This document shows positions 46,638 through 56,864 of a stretch of DNA of 64,000 nucleotides, piece by piece. The position numbers and the translations under genes are program-made. The notes below the pieces were generated by a model. The model was not told where the DNA came from, made no database searches, and saw only the letters and a program-made list of their open reading frames with translations. How positions within the stretch are numbered: position 1 is the first letter of the stretch; each line of letters opens with the position of its first letter. This stretch comes from Rhodopseudomonas sp. (GTDB taxonomy: Bacteria > Pseudomonadota > Alphaproteobacteria > Rhizobiales > Xanthobacteraceae), in the NCBI RefSeq assembly GCF_013377015.1, contig NZ_JACABA010000001.1, positions 269,554 through 333,553 on the forward strand, written 5' to 3'.

Positions 46638-47408
46638 CTAGCCGACGACGGCGCGGGCCCGCTTGCCGTGAAAATAGGATCGCAGCCATGGATGTTCCGA
46701 GGCCTGCATGTCGGCCATCGTTCCCGCCGCGATGACCTTGCCGCTGCCCAGAACGGCGATGCGGTCGCACGCTGTATGAAGGCTGTCGAGGTCATGAGTT
46801 ACCATAAAAACCGTCAGACCCAAAGTACGCTGCAGGGTCCGCACCAATTCGTCGAAATCGCCGGCGCCGATCGGGTCCAGCCCCGAGGTCGGTTCGTCGA
46901 GGAATACAAGTTCCGGATCGAGCGCCAGCGCCCGCGCCAGCGCCACACGCTTGATCATGCCGCCGGATAGTTCCGACGGAAAGCGGTCGACCACCTCGGG
47001 CTTCAACCCCACCATGCCGAGCTTGGCGATGGTAATCTCATCGAGCAGGCGCTGCGACAAATTGAGATATTCGCGCACCGGGAACTGGATGTTCTGTCGC
47101 ACCGTAAGCGAGGAAAACAGCGCGCCCTGCTGGAACAGGATGCCCCAGCGCCGCTCGACACCGCGCCGCTCGGCTGCGTCGGCGGCGTCGAGATCGATCC
47201 CGAACACCTCGATCCGCCCGCTGACCTTCGGCACCAGGCCGATGATCGTACGGGTCAGAACCGATTTGCCGGCGCCGGACGGGCCGACGAAGCCGAGGAT
47301 TTCGCCGCGCCTGACGTCGAGGCTGAGCTCGTCGAGAACCTTGGTGGAACCGAACTGCACGGAGACGTCGCGAACCCGGATGATCGCGTCGGATGGGTCG
47401 ACAGCCAT
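46638..47408 (-). CDS. MlaF-like ABC transporter ATP-binding protein
   Basis: VRDVSVQFGSTKVLDELSLDVRRGEILGFVGPSGAGKSVLTRTIIGLVPK...SELSGGMIKRVALARALALDPELVFLDEPTSGLDPIGAGDFDELVRTLQ. Confidence 0.94.
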   Translation of the reverse strand: MAVDPSDAIIRVRDVSVQFGSTKVLDELSLDVRRGEILGFVGPSGAGKSVLTRTIIGLVPKVSGRIEVFGIDLDAADAAERRGVERRWGILFQQGALFSSLTVRQNIQFPVREYLNLSQRLLDEITIAKLGMVGLKPEVVDRFPSELSGGMIKRVALARALALDPELVFLDEPTSGLDPIGAGDFDELVRTLQRTLGLTVFMVTHDLDSLHTACDRIAVLGSGKVIAAGTMADMQASEHPWLRSYFHGKRARAVVG

Positions 47409-47410
47409 CG

Positions 47411-48559
47411 TCACATCCCGATCGATGCGAAGAAGATGGCAAATACGCCGTCCATCACGATGACGAAGAAGATCCCCTTCACCACCGACGCGGTAGTGTG
47501 CTGGCCGAGCGACTCGGCGCTGCCCTGCACCGCGAGGCCCTCGACGCAGGCGACGATGCCGATCACAATCGCCATCACCGGCGCCTTGATCATGCCGACG
47601 GTGAAGTGATTGATCGAAATTGCGTCGCGCAGCCGCAGCAGGAAGGCGTCCGGATCGACGCCGCCATACAGCCAGGCCACCAGGCCGCCGCCATACAGCG
47701 CGGCCATCGCCCCGAGAAAGGTCAGGATCGGCATCGCCAGCACCAGCGCGATCATCCGCGGCACGATCAGCACGTCGATCGGGTCGAACCCCATGGTCCG
47801 CAGCGCGTCGATCTCCTCGCGCATCTTCATCGAGCCGAGCTCGGCCGTATAGGCGCTGCCGGAGCGGCCGGCGACCATGATCGCGACCAGCAGCACGCCG
47901 ATTTCGCGAAGCACCAGCACGCCGAGCATGTCGACGACGAACACATCGGCGCCGAATTTGCGGAAATGGAAGATGCCCTGCTGCGAGATGATACAGCCGA
48001 TCAGGAAGGTGATCAGCACCACGATCGGCACCGCGCGCCAGCAGACCTGTTCGAGATGATGAACCGTCGAGGTCAGGCGGAAGGTCGATGGATGCAGGAT
48101 CGCCCGCAGCATCGCCGCCAGCACCGCGCCCATCATGCTGATCAGCGCCACCAAGTCGTCGCCGAACGCGTAAACGGTCCGGCCCAACCGCTCGATCGGC
48201 GCCCGGAACGAACCCGAGACCGGTTCCGCCGGTCCGGTGGGCTCGACCCGGCGCACCTCGTCGACCAGGCTGGAATAATTCGCCGAGAGCCCGGCGATCT
48301 TCGCCTCGACGCCGCCCTCGGTCAGGCTGCGACGCAGACGCTCGATCAGCCAGGCGCCGAAGGTGTCGAGCTTGGCGACATCGGAGACGTCGATGAAGAT
48401 GTTGGGACGCGTTCCGGTCAGTTGCTCGGCGTCCGCGACGATACGCTCGAGCGCGGGCGCGAACATTGCGGTCCACGACCCGGCAGCGCACAGCGCCAGG
48501 CCCTCGCCCCTCGCAATTCGTTCAAGTGTCGGGCCGTCCAATTTCAACTCCTGTGCCAT
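47411..48559 (-). CDS. MlaE-like ABC permease with N-terminal STAS-like domain
   Basis: N-term about 120 aa STAS-like (NIFIDVSDVAKLDTFGAWLIERLRRSL), then GAVLAAMLRAILHPSTFRLTSTVHHLEQVCWRAVPIVVLITFLIGCIISQQGIFHFRKFGADVFVVDMLGVLVLREIGVLLVAIMVAGRSGSAYTAELGSMKMREEIDALRTMG. Confidence 0.94.
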   Translation of the reverse strand: MAQELKLDGPTLERIARGEGLALCAAGSWTAMFAPALERIVADAEQLTGTRPNIFIDVSDVAKLDTFGAWLIERLRRSLTEGGVEAKIAGLSANYSSLVDEVRRVEPTGPAEPVSGSFRAPIERLGRTVYAFGDDLVALISMMGAVLAAMLRAILHPSTFRLTSTVHHLEQVCWRAVPIVVLITFLIGCIISQQGIFHFRKFGADVFVVDMLGVLVLREIGVLLVAIMVAGRSGSAYTAELGSMKMREEIDALRTMGFDPIDVLIVPRMIALVLAMPILTFLGAMAALYGGGLVAWLYGGVDPDAFLLRLRDAISINHFTVGMIKAPVMAIVIGIVACVEGLAVQGSAESLGQHTTASVVKGIFFVIVMDGVFAIFFASIGM

Positions 48560-48678
48560 TCTGCACCGAATACAGTTATCAAATGCTTATTCAGCTGACG
48601 TCTTGTGAGCGAGGCTCATTACCAGCCATACTTGTTAGCGCCGAGCAACCCTCGATTCCGAGTTTAATAGATTCAGCA

Positions 48679-49674
48679 ATGAGTTCCACGAAGCCGCCAC
48701 AATTGGCCGCCGGGATCGAGCGTTGGCCGATCGCGGGCGCCTTCACCATCAGCCGCGGCGCCAAGACCGAAGCCGTGGTGGTGGTCGCCGAGATCAGCCA
48801 TCGCGGCCACATCGGCCGCGGCGAATGTGTTCCCTATGCCCGCTATGGCGAAACGCCGGAAGCCACCCTCGCGGCGATCCAGGCGATGCAGCAGCGGCTG
48901 CGCGACGGGATCGGCCGCCAAGCGCTGCAGACGGCGATGCCGGCTGGTGCCGCCCGCAACGCTCTGGATTGCGCCTTTCTGGACCTTGAGGCCAAGGCCA
49001 GCGGCCAACGGGTCTGGAACCTACTCGGCAGCGCCGCGCCGCGTCCCGCCACCACCGCCTACACCATCTCGCTGGGAACGCCGGACGCGATGGCTGCCGC
49101 CACCGCCAAGGCGGCGGGACGGCCGCTACTCAAGATCAAGCTCGGCGGCGACGGCGATGGCGACCGGATCGCGGCGGTGCGCAGGGAGGCGCCGGAATCC
49201 GAACTGATCGTCGACGCCAACGAGGCCTGGACGCCCAACAACCTCGAACAAAATCTCGCCGAATGCGCCGAGGTCGGCGTCACCCTGGTGGAACAGCCAC
49301 TGCCGGCCGGACGAGACGGAGCGCTGGCCCGGATTCGCAGGCCGATGGCGGTTTGCGCCGATGAAAGCGTCCACGACCGGGCCTCGCTCGAGGGCCTGCG
49401 CGAGCGCTACGATGCGATCAATATCAAACTCGATAAGACCGGCGGTCTGACCGAGGCGATGGCGATGGCCGAGGCAGCGCAAGCCCTCGGCTTCGAAATC
49501 ATGATCGGCTGCATGGTGGCGACCTCGCTGTCGATGGCGCCGGCGATGCTGCTGGCGCAACGCGCACGCTTTGTCGATCTCGACGGCCCGCTGCTGCTGG
49601 CGCGGGACCGCGACAATGGCCTACGCTATGACGGCAGCACGATCTATCCGCCTGAGCCGGCGTTGTGGGGCTGA
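48679..49674 (+). CDS. dipeptide (L-Ala-D/L-Glu) epimerase, enolase superfamily
   Basis: GRGECVPYARYGETPEATLAAIQAM...TAYTISLGTPDAMAAATAKAAGRPLLKIKLGGDGDGDRIAAVRREAPESELIVDANEAWTPNNLEQ...VEQPLPAGRD...CADESVHDRASLEGLRERYDAINIKLDKTGGLTEAM. Confidence 0.9.
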   Translation: MSSTKPPQLAAGIERWPIAGAFTISRGAKTEAVVVVAEISHRGHIGRGECVPYARYGETPEATLAAIQAMQQRLRDGIGRQALQTAMPAGAARNALDCAFLDLEAKASGQRVWNLLGSAAPRPATTAYTISLGTPDAMAAATAKAAGRPLLKIKLGGDGDGDRIAAVRREAPESELIVDANEAWTPNNLEQNLAECAEVGVTLVEQPLPAGRDGALARIRRPMAVCADESVHDRASLEGLRERYDAINIKLDKTGGLTEAMAMAEAAQALGFEIMIGCMVATSLSMAPAMLLAQRARFVDLDGPLLLARDRDNGLRYDGSTIYPPEPALWG

Positions 49675-50864
49675 TCCACGACCGAAGGATGGGCGTCGAG
49701 CCAGCGCCGCCCCAGTAACATTACCAGTGCGCCGACGATCGCCATCGCCGCCATCAGATAGTAGACGCGCTGGCCCTGCTGCGCGTAGATCGCGCCGCAC
49801 AGCATCGCGGCGCCGCTCATGGCGATCCCGGTGCAGGCGGTGAGATAACCCTGCGCGCGCGCGACCACATGACCGGGGACGTAGCGGATCAGCAGCCCCA
49901 TCGTGCCGACCTGGGTCAGGCCATAGGTCAGCCCATGCAGCAATTGCACCACGGCGAGCGCCGCCAACGGCGGATCCTGCGCGGTGATCAGCCAGCGCGC
50001 CACCGCACTCAGCGCTCCGATCACCACCAGCAGCGCCGGCGATAAGGCGAACCGCGGCGACAGCGCGAACACCACGATCTCGGCGATCACCCCCAGCACC
50101 CAGAGCGCGGCGATGGTCATCCCGCCGAAGCCGGCGCCCTGCCAGGCAATCGACGCGAAAGTGTAATAGGCGGCGTGGCTGCCCTGGATCAGCGCCGCGG
50201 CCACGATGATCGCCAGAAAGCCCGGGCTGCGTAGCAGCGCCGTGGTGCGCTGCGGCGCTACCGAACTCCTTGCCGGCGCATCGAGCGGCCGCAACCCGAA
50301 GCTGGTGATGGCGCCAAGCGCCGCCGCGCCGGCGATGACGAAGATCAGCTTCTCGGCCGCGATCACATCGACCAACAGCCCGCAAACCAGCGCGCCGACC
50401 ACGAACGCGGCCGAACCCCACAGCCGCAGCGGTCCGTAATTCAGACCGTAGCGTGCCACGCCCTTCAGCGCATAACCGTCAGTCAGCGGCACCATCGGCG
50501 TCCAGGCGCAAGCAGTCACCACGAAGACGACGAACACCGCGAAAGGCTGACGCAAGGTGCCCAGCGCGGCAAAGCCGGCGACGGTGACGATCGCGGTCAC
50601 GATCAGCGCCCCGCGCAACGCCTGACGCCGTTCCGCGAGCGCGGTGACGAAAGGCAGGATGGTGAAACGGGTGACCGAGGGCGCCGCGACGATCACGCCG
50701 ATCCACCACGCATCGATCCCGATCGCCTTCAGCCACACCGTGAAAAACGGCAAGTAAGTGCCGACCACCCCGAAGATCGCGCCATAAAATAGCGCCAGGC
50801 GAATCGCGAATCGCCGGGCCTCCAATTGCGATCGGATGGGGATTTGTGATTCGGACGGCATCAA
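49644..50864 (-). CDS. MFS transporter (3-phenylpropionate/PPP-type)
   Basis: RLALFYGAIFGVVGTYLPFFTVWLKAIGIDAWWIGVIVAAPSVTRFTILPFVTALAERRQALRGALI...; 12-TM-like pattern. Confidence 0.87.
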   Translation of the reverse strand: MMPSESQIPIRSQLEARRFAIRLALFYGAIFGVVGTYLPFFTVWLKAIGIDAWWIGVIVAAPSVTRFTILPFVTALAERRQALRGALIVTAIVTVAGFAALGTLRQPFAVFVVFVVTACAWTPMVPLTDGYALKGVARYGLNYGPLRLWGSAAFVVGALVCGLLVDVIAAEKLIFVIAGAAALGAITSFGLRPLDAPARSSVAPQRTTALLRSPGFLAIIVAAALIQGSHAAYYTFASIAWQGAGFGGMTIAALWVLGVIAEIVVFALSPRFALSPALLVVIGALSAVARWLITAQDPPLAALAVVQLLHGLTYGLTQVGTMGLLIRYVPGHVVARAQGYLTACTGIAMSGAAMLCGAIYAQQGQRVYYLMAAMAIVGALVMLLGRRWLDAHPSVVDQPHNAGSGG

Positions 50865-50936
50865 TTCAATTGCGATTCGCTGCGGATCATGGTGATCGTT
50901 ATCTCAACGCGCAATGATTTGCGCCACGAGTCCATG

Positions 50937-52220
50937 ATGGCCGAAGAAGCATTTGCCCTATCGCCGATCGCCGCCCGCGCATCGCTGCCCAGCGAAGCGG
51001 ACTACGAGGCGATTCGCGAAGCGTTCATGGAAACCGCGCGCGGCCGCTGGTTTCTCAGCGAGTACGGCAAGCGCAACCGCAACGCCGACACCAGCATGGT
51101 GCTCGACGCCGTGGCGCGGATTGAAACGACTCTGGCCGCGCAGAAGCAGGCTCCCGCCAACGCGCTGATCGATTCGCTCGGAGCGATTCGGGTGATCGTC
51201 GGCGAAGCGCGCGCCGGCGTCGCGCTGGCGCTTGCGGCTTTGGAGGTCAGCGGGACCCTCGCGGCGGCGCATGAGGGCGTGCGAATCATCCGCGAAGTCG
51301 CCTGGACGTTGCGCGAATGCGGCGCCGATGCCCGGATCTGCGATCTGCTCGACGCCCAGGTCAACGCGATCGATTCCGGCCACCGCCAGATCGCGGCGAT
51401 CGATCGCGACGAGGTGCTGGCGGCGTTCGATCTGGTGATTCGTCGGATCGCCGATCTGGCCGGCGACGAAGCCGCGGCTTCGCCTCCGCACGAAGCGGCA
51501 GCTGTCGAGCCCGAACAGGCGGCTTCGTCGGCGCCGGTTGTGAGCAATGAATTGCAGCAGGCTGCTTCGAATCTTCCAGAAGCGTCAGCCTCGGAGATTG
51601 CCGAGGTCGACACGGACGCCGCTGCGGAAATGGCCATGGAGCTGCCGCCGGATCCAGCCGACACCGCGGCGCAGATCGATATGCCCGAGGCGGTCGTGCT
51701 GAAAGCCGCCGCCGAGGATCAAACTGGAATCGCCGCTCAGGCGGCGACGATCGTCGAACCGAACACCGCCGCGGAGTTGGCGCCGGCGGTCGAGCACGCG
51801 ATGGCCGAGAACGATGCCGATGTGCTCGACCTGGAGACCGCGCTGGATGTCGCCGTTCTGGATCTGGTGGCGATGGAGATGGCCGCGCTGGATTTCGCGG
51901 ATGAAGAGACTACCCCGGCGCGCGAGACGGAGCCCGGCGAATTGGCTTCCGCCGAACCAATTGCTGCCGAGCCGTCTTACGATGAGCCGATGGCCGTCGA
52001 GCCGGTTGCAGCAGAATCGGTCTATCGCGAAGCCAGCGCGGCCATGGCAGAGACGATGGTCATGGAGTCCGCGATCGTGACCGAGAACCCGCCGCCACCG
52101 TCGCTTGGCGCGGCGCTGCTGGCGCGCGGGATGGTGGCGCCGCCGGCCGTATCCAACGTCGATCCGCTGGCGCCAATCCGCCGCATGAGCCAGGCCGAGA
52201 AGATCGCGTTCTTTTCGTAA
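50937..52220 (+). CDS. uncharacterised protein: conserved helical N-terminal domain plus long acidic Ala/Glu-rich tail
   Basis: EADYEAIREAFMETARGRWFLSEYGKRNRNADTSMVLDAVARIETTLAAQ...; C-terminal DPLAPIRRMSQAEKIAFFS. Start 50934 or 50937. Confidence 0.75.
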   Translation: MAEEAFALSPIAARASLPSEADYEAIREAFMETARGRWFLSEYGKRNRNADTSMVLDAVARIETTLAAQKQAPANALIDSLGAIRVIVGEARAGVALALAALEVSGTLAAAHEGVRIIREVAWTLRECGADARICDLLDAQVNAIDSGHRQIAAIDRDEVLAAFDLVIRRIADLAGDEAAASPPHEAAAVEPEQAASSAPVVSNELQQAASNLPEASASEIAEVDTDAAAEMAMELPPDPADTAAQIDMPEAVVLKAAAEDQTGIAAQAATIVEPNTAAELAPAVEHAMAENDADVLDLETALDVAVLDLVAMEMAALDFADEETTPARETEPGELASAEPIAAEPSYDEPMAVEPVAAESVYREASAAMAETMVMESAIVTENPPPPSLGAALLARGMVAPPAVSNVDPLAPIRRMSQAEKIAFFS

Positions 52221-52227
52221 GGCGGCT

Positions 52228-53214
52228 TCAGACGATCAATCGCGCATACAGGTCGGCATCGACATTGCCGCCCGACAGCACGATGACAACGGTCTTGCCG
52301 CGCGCATCGAGCCGGCCCGACAGCAAAGCGGCGAGCGCCACCGCGCCGCCGGGCTCCGCCACTAGCTTCAATTCCCGGAACAAGAAGGCAACCGCCTGCG
52401 CGATTTCGGCGTCGGATGCGGTGACGCCGCGGGCCAACAGCCGCCGGTTGATGGCAAAGGTCAGTTCGCCCGGGATCGATGCCATCAGCGCATCGCAGAT
52501 AGTACGGCCCTCGGCGCTATGCGGTTCGCGATGACCCGCCGCCAGCGAGCGGGCGTGATCGTCGAAGGCATCAGGCTCGGCCGAGATGATCGAGGCCTGT
52601 GGAAAACGCGCTTTGACCGCCACCGCGATCCCGGCGATCAGCCCGCCGCCGGAAACCGGCGCAACGACGATATCGGGGGCGAGACCAAGCCCGGCGAGAT
52701 CCTCGGCGATCTCGCGACCGACCGTGCCCTGCCCTGCAATGACCCAGGGATCGTCATAGGGCGGCACCAGCGTGGCCCCGCGCGCCGCAGCGATCTCGCG
52801 GGCGATCGCCTCGCGATCCTCGCGGTCGCGGTCGTACAGCACCACCTCGGCGCCGTAGCCCCTGGTCCGTTCGCGTTTCGACAGCGGCGCATCCGCCGGC
52901 ATCACGATGGTCGCGCGCATGTCGAGGATCTGCGCCGCCGCGGCCACACCTTGCGCGTGATTGCCAGACGAGAACGCCACCACACCGCCGCCGCGCGCAG
53001 CTTTCGGAATCGACGACATCTTGTTGAAAGCACCGCGAAACTTGAACGAACCGGTCCGCTGCAGCATTTCCGGCTTCAGCAGCACCCGGGCGCCGGTCAC
53101 CGCGTCGAGCGCCGGGCAACTCAGCAGCGGGGTCCGCACCGCATAAGGCACCAGCACACCGGCCGCGATGTCGATATCCGCGGCGGTGACTGGCAAATCA
53201 TCCGAATCTGTCAT
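52228..53214 (-). CDS. threonine/serine dehydratase (PLP-dependent, TdcB/IlvA-like)
   Basis: TPLLSCPALDAVTGARVLLKPEMLQRTGSFKFRGAFNKMSSIPK...GVVAFSSGNHAQGVAAAAQILDMRATIVMPADAPLSKRERTRGYGAEVVLYDR...APVSGGGLIAG. Confidence 0.93.
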   Translation of the reverse strand: MTDSDDLPVTAADIDIAAGVLVPYAVRTPLLSCPALDAVTGARVLLKPEMLQRTGSFKFRGAFNKMSSIPKAARGGGVVAFSSGNHAQGVAAAAQILDMRATIVMPADAPLSKRERTRGYGAEVVLYDRDREDREAIAREIAAARGATLVPPYDDPWVIAGQGTVGREIAEDLAGLGLAPDIVVAPVSGGGLIAGIAVAVKARFPQASIISAEPDAFDDHARSLAAGHREPHSAEGRTICDALMASIPGELTFAINRRLLARGVTASDAEIAQAVAFLFRELKLVAEPGGAVALAALLSGRLDARGKTVVIVLSGGNVDADLYARLIV

Positions 53215-53258
53215 GCACGCTTGTATCGTGCGCCCCGCCGTACCGGCAAGCTGCGGAG

Positions 53259-54317
53259 TCAGGCGACGAACCGAGCCTGTTTCGGCGCCGCGCGGGCCGA
53301 ATCGCGGTCCGGATCCATCATCCAGACCCGCGTGACATTTTCGATGAAGGCGCGGGCCGACGCCGCCCAGGTTTGCGATGCCGCGAATTCGAGGCAGGCT
53401 TGCGGCGAAATCTTCAGCGCCGACAGGCACGCCTGCTGCAGGTCGTCGCTAAGCACACCAACCGGCGCATCGCCGATCACGTCGCGGGGGCCGGTTACCG
53501 GGAACGCCGCGACCGGCACGCCGCTGCCCAGCGCCTCTAGCAGCACCAATCCGAAGGTGTCGGTCTTGCTCGGAAACACGAACACGTCGGCCGCGGCATA
53601 GGCCTGCCCCAGCGCTTCGCCCTGGCGGGCGCCGAGAAATACCGCATCCGGATAGGCCAGCTGCAGCCCGGCGCGGGCCGGGCCATCGCCGACCACGACC
53701 TTGGTCCCCGGCAGATCGAGCGCCAGAAAGGCTTCGAGATTCTTTTCGACAGCGACCCGCCCGACCGACAGAAACACCGGACGCGGCAAGCCAAAATCGG
53801 CGCCCTCACGCGGATGGAACAGGCCGGCATCGACACCGCGCGGCCACAGCACCACATTGCGAAAGCCCCGGCTGCGCAATTCCTCGGCCAGTGCCGGCGT
53901 CGCCGCCATCACCGCCTGGCTTCGGCCGTGGAAGCGGCGCAGCCAGGCCCAGACCCAGGATTCCGGGATCGGCAGCCGCGCCGAGATATATTCCGGAAAC
54001 CGGGTGTGAAAACTGGTGGTGAAGCGCAGTCCCCGCTTGCGGCAGTAACTGCGCACGGCGATTCCGATCGGCCCCTCGGTGGCAATGTGGATGCAGTCGG
54101 CCTGCGCTTCGGCGATCAGCCGAGCGATCTTCGCCGGGCGCGGGATCGCAACGCGCAGGTCCGGATAGCTCGGCAGCCCGACGGTCGGAAACGATTGCGG
54201 GGTAATGAAGCTGACATCGGCGCCAAGCGTCTTGGCGGCGTCGGCCATCATGGTCAGCGTCCGTACGACGCCGTTGACCTGCGGATGCCAGGCATCTGTG
54301 GCGACTAGAATACGCAT
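53259..54317 (-). CDS. GT4-family glycosyltransferase
   Basis: MRILVATDAWHPQVNGVVRTLTMMADAAKTLGADVSFITPQSFPTVGLPSYPDLRVAIPRPAKIARLIAEAQADCIHIATEGPIGIAVRSYCRKRGLRFTTSFHTRFPEY...; GT4/GtfA-like. Confidence 0.9.
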   Translation of the reverse strand: MRILVATDAWHPQVNGVVRTLTMMADAAKTLGADVSFITPQSFPTVGLPSYPDLRVAIPRPAKIARLIAEAQADCIHIATEGPIGIAVRSYCRKRGLRFTTSFHTRFPEYISARLPIPESWVWAWLRRFHGRSQAVMAATPALAEELRSRGFRNVVLWPRGVDAGLFHPREGADFGLPRPVFLSVGRVAVEKNLEAFLALDLPGTKVVVGDGPARAGLQLAYPDAVFLGARQGEALGQAYAAADVFVFPSKTDTFGLVLLEALGSGVPVAAFPVTGPRDVIGDAPVGVLSDDLQQACLSALKISPQACLEFAASQTWAASARAFIENVTRVWMMDPDRDSARAAPKQARFVA

Positions 54318-55114
54318 CAGGCGGCGCGCGCCGCGACCGAGGCCACCGGCAGGTTATGCTTGACCGGGTCGGTCCAGGTGATGATCTCGAACCGGCCGTC
54401 CTCGTGCTCGGCCAGCGCCGTGCAGCTCTCGACCCAGTCGCCGCAATTCATGTAGCGGATGCCGTGATCGTCGCGGATCGCGGCGGTGTGGATGTGGCCG
54501 CAGATCACGCCGTCGGTACCGTGGCGGCGCGCCTCCTGCGCCAGCGTCTGCTCGAACGCGCCAATGTAGTTCACCGCGTTCTTGACCTTCAGCTTCGCCC
54601 ATTGCGACAGCGACCAGTACGGCACGCCGAACCAACGCCGGAACGCGTTGACCAGACGATTCATCCGGATCGCGAAATCGTAGGCCTTGTCGCCGACATG
54701 GGCGAGCCAGCGCGCGTTCTGCACCACGAGGTCGAACATGTCGCCGTGGATCACCAGGTAGCGGCGACCGTCGACGCCGACATGGATCGCATTCTCGACG
54801 ACGTCGATGCCGCCGAAATGGGTGCCATAATAGGAGCGCAAGAATTCGTCGTGGTTGCCCGGGATGTAGAGAATGCGGGCGCCCTTACGGCCCTTGCGCA
54901 GCAGCTTCTGCACGAAGTCATTGTGCGACTGCGGCCAGTACCAACTCGATTTCAGCGCCCAGCCGTCAATGATGTCGCCGACAAGATAGATGGTGTCGGC
55001 GTCGTGAACGCGGAGGAAGTCCAGCAGCCGTGTGGTCTGCGAACCGCGCGCGCCGAGGTGTACGTCGGAGATGAACAGGGTGCGAAAGCGTCGTTCCGGA
55101 TTCTCGTCACTCAT
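54317..55114 (-). CDS. metallophosphoesterase (UDP-2,3-diacylglucosamine diphosphatase LpxH-like)
   Basis: RTLFISDVHLGARGSQTTRLLDFLRVHDADTIYLVGDIIDGWALKSSWYWPQSHNDFVQKLLRKGRKGARILYIPGNHDEFLRSYYGTHFGGIDVVENAIHVGVDGRRYLVIHGDMFD...GVICGHIHTA. Alternative start at 55129. Confidence 0.9.
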   Translation of the reverse strand: MSDENPERRFRTLFISDVHLGARGSQTTRLLDFLRVHDADTIYLVGDIIDGWALKSSWYWPQSHNDFVQKLLRKGRKGARILYIPGNHDEFLRSYYGTHFGGIDVVENAIHVGVDGRRYLVIHGDMFDLVVQNARWLAHVGDKAYDFAIRMNRLVNAFRRWFGVPYWSLSQWAKLKVKNAVNYIGAFEQTLAQEARRHGTDGVICGHIHTAAIRDDHGIRYMNCGDWVESCTALAEHEDGRFEIITWTDPVKHNLPVASVAARAA

Positions 55115-55170
55115 GACGTGACTTCCCATGCGCGCGCTGCTGGCAGCGCTGGATGACAGCTTGATGGCGT

Positions 55171-55842
55171 TCAGGCCGCGAGCGGCTCGAACGTCCTCTC
55201 GAAACAAACCAGGGTGTAGATGCCGAACGGCGCGATCTTGCGCCGCTCGACCAGAATTGCGTTCTTGTTGGCGTGAGCCCAGGCCTGCAGCCGGGCGAAG
55301 GGAAATTCCGGACGCAGACCCATGCCCCTGGTGCGCTGCGCGGCCCATCGCTCGACCGCCGCAGCAACGCCAACCTCGGAATACAGATGGTTGACCAGAA
55401 TGATGCGACCGCCCGGCTTGACCACGCGATGGCACTCGGACAGCACCAGCTCGGGATTGGCGACCAGAGTGATGACAAATTGCGCGACCACGCAGTCGAA
55501 GGTCGCGTCGTCGAATTCCATCTGGTGGGCGTCCATCACCCGGACGTCCTTGACCCAAGGATAGCGTCCGCTCGCCATCTTGGCGCGGGCCTTGTCCAGC
55601 ATCGGGCCGCTGAGGTCGATCCCGGTAATTTCGGTCGTGGCATCGTAATCGTCGAACGATAGTCCAGTACCGACGCCGACCTCGAGGATCTTACCGCCGA
55701 GCGAACGCGCCTCGGCGGCCGCGGCGCGACGCCCCTTGACCATCACAGGACCACAAACAGCGTCGTAGATCGGCGCCCATCGGGCATAGGCCGTTTGCAC
55801 TGCAGATTTATCGAGGTCAGGAGTCATCATCGGAGCCGTCAC
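55171..55842 (-). CDS. SAM-dependent methyltransferase, phosphatidylethanolamine N-methyltransferase PmtA-like
   Basis: YARWAPIYDAVCGPVMVKGRRAAAAEARSLGGKILEVGVGTGLSFDDYDATTEITGIDLSGPMLDKARAKM...VTLVANPELVLSECHRVVKPGGRIILVNHLYSE. Confidence 0.82.
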   Translation of the reverse strand: MTAPMMTPDLDKSAVQTAYARWAPIYDAVCGPVMVKGRRAAAAEARSLGGKILEVGVGTGLSFDDYDATTEITGIDLSGPMLDKARAKMASGRYPWVKDVRVMDAHQMEFDDATFDCVVAQFVITLVANPELVLSECHRVVKPGGRIILVNHLYSEVGVAAAVERWAAQRTRGMGLRPEFPFARLQAWAHANKNAILVERRKIAPFGIYTLVCFERTFEPLAA

Positions 55843-55927
55843 CAGAGAATCACAAAATCATCGTGAATCCCGGATAGCAGTCGAGTGCGACGGCACCACG
55901 ACAGCGGACCCGACCGGCCGTGGAGCT

Positions 55928-56728
55928 TTAGTCGAAAGCAAAAAAGTGGTGGATAGGGCCGTGGCCGTGGCCGACATCGAGCCGGTCGGCGGCGGCGATC
56001 GCTGCGCTGACCCAGTCCTTGGCGCGGCCTACCGCGGTTTCCAGATCCTGCCCCTTGGCGAGCCCCGCGGCGATCGCCGCGGACAGCGAGCATCCGGTGC
56101 CGTGGGTGTTCCTGGTGGCAATTCGCGGAGCCTGCAGTGCCAGAATATCGGTCCCGCTGAACAGGTAGTCGGTGCTCATCGGCCCATGTCCGTGGCCGCC
56201 CTTGATCAGCACCGCGCCGCAACCCAGCGCCAGTAGCCGCCGGCCCTGGTTCTCGATGGCGGCCGCGTCGCCGGCCACCGCTTCATCCAGCAAGGCAGCC
56301 GCCTCCGGCAAGTTCGGCGTGATGATCCCGGCGCGGGGAATGAGGCCACGGCGCAGCGCCTCGACGCAGTCAGCCGCCAGCAGCCGATCGCCTGAGGTGG
56401 CCACCATAACCGGATCGAGCACGACATTTTCGGGCGACCAGCGGTCGAGCCCGGCAACGATCGCCTCGATGACGGGGCGCTGCGACACCATTCCGATCTT
56501 GACCGCCTTGACGGCGAGATCGCTGAACACCGCGTCGATCTGGGCGGTCACGAATTCCGCCGGCACCTGATGGATTGCGCTGACGCCTTGGGTATTCTGC
56601 GCGGTCAGCGCGGTGATCACCGACGCGCCATAGACGCCGTTGGCGGCGAAGCTCTTGAGGTCGGCCTGAATGCCGGCGCCGCCGCTCGAGTCAGAGCCGG
56701 CGATAGTGAGGGCGATCGGAATCGTCAT
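55928..56728 (-). CDS. thiD: hydroxymethylpyrimidine kinase / phosphomethylpyrimidine kinase
   Basis: MTIPIALTIAGSDSSGGAGIQADLKSFAANGVYGASVITALTAQNTQGVSAIHQVP...VLDPVMVATSGDRLL...HGTGCSLSAAIAAGLAKGQ. Confidence 0.94.
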   Translation of the reverse strand: MTIPIALTIAGSDSSGGAGIQADLKSFAANGVYGASVITALTAQNTQGVSAIHQVPAEFVTAQIDAVFSDLAVKAVKIGMVSQRPVIEAIVAGLDRWSPENVVLDPVMVATSGDRLLAADCVEALRRGLIPRAGIITPNLPEAAALLDEAVAGDAAAIENQGRRLLALGCGAVLIKGGHGHGPMSTDYLFSGTDILALQAPRIATRNTHGTGCSLSAAIAAGLAKGQDLETAVGRAKDWVSAAIAAADRLDVGHGHGPIHHFFAFD

Positions 56729-56864
56729 GATATTGCTCGTGCGCGGACCCGGCTGGCCGAGGCCGGCCGCTGGTGGTAGCGCGCCGCTCGACCGGCAGCA
56801 AGCTTGCCACAGCGGGCGGTTTTGGGCTTGATGCGTTCAACGCAAGACCCCCGGAGATACAGCG

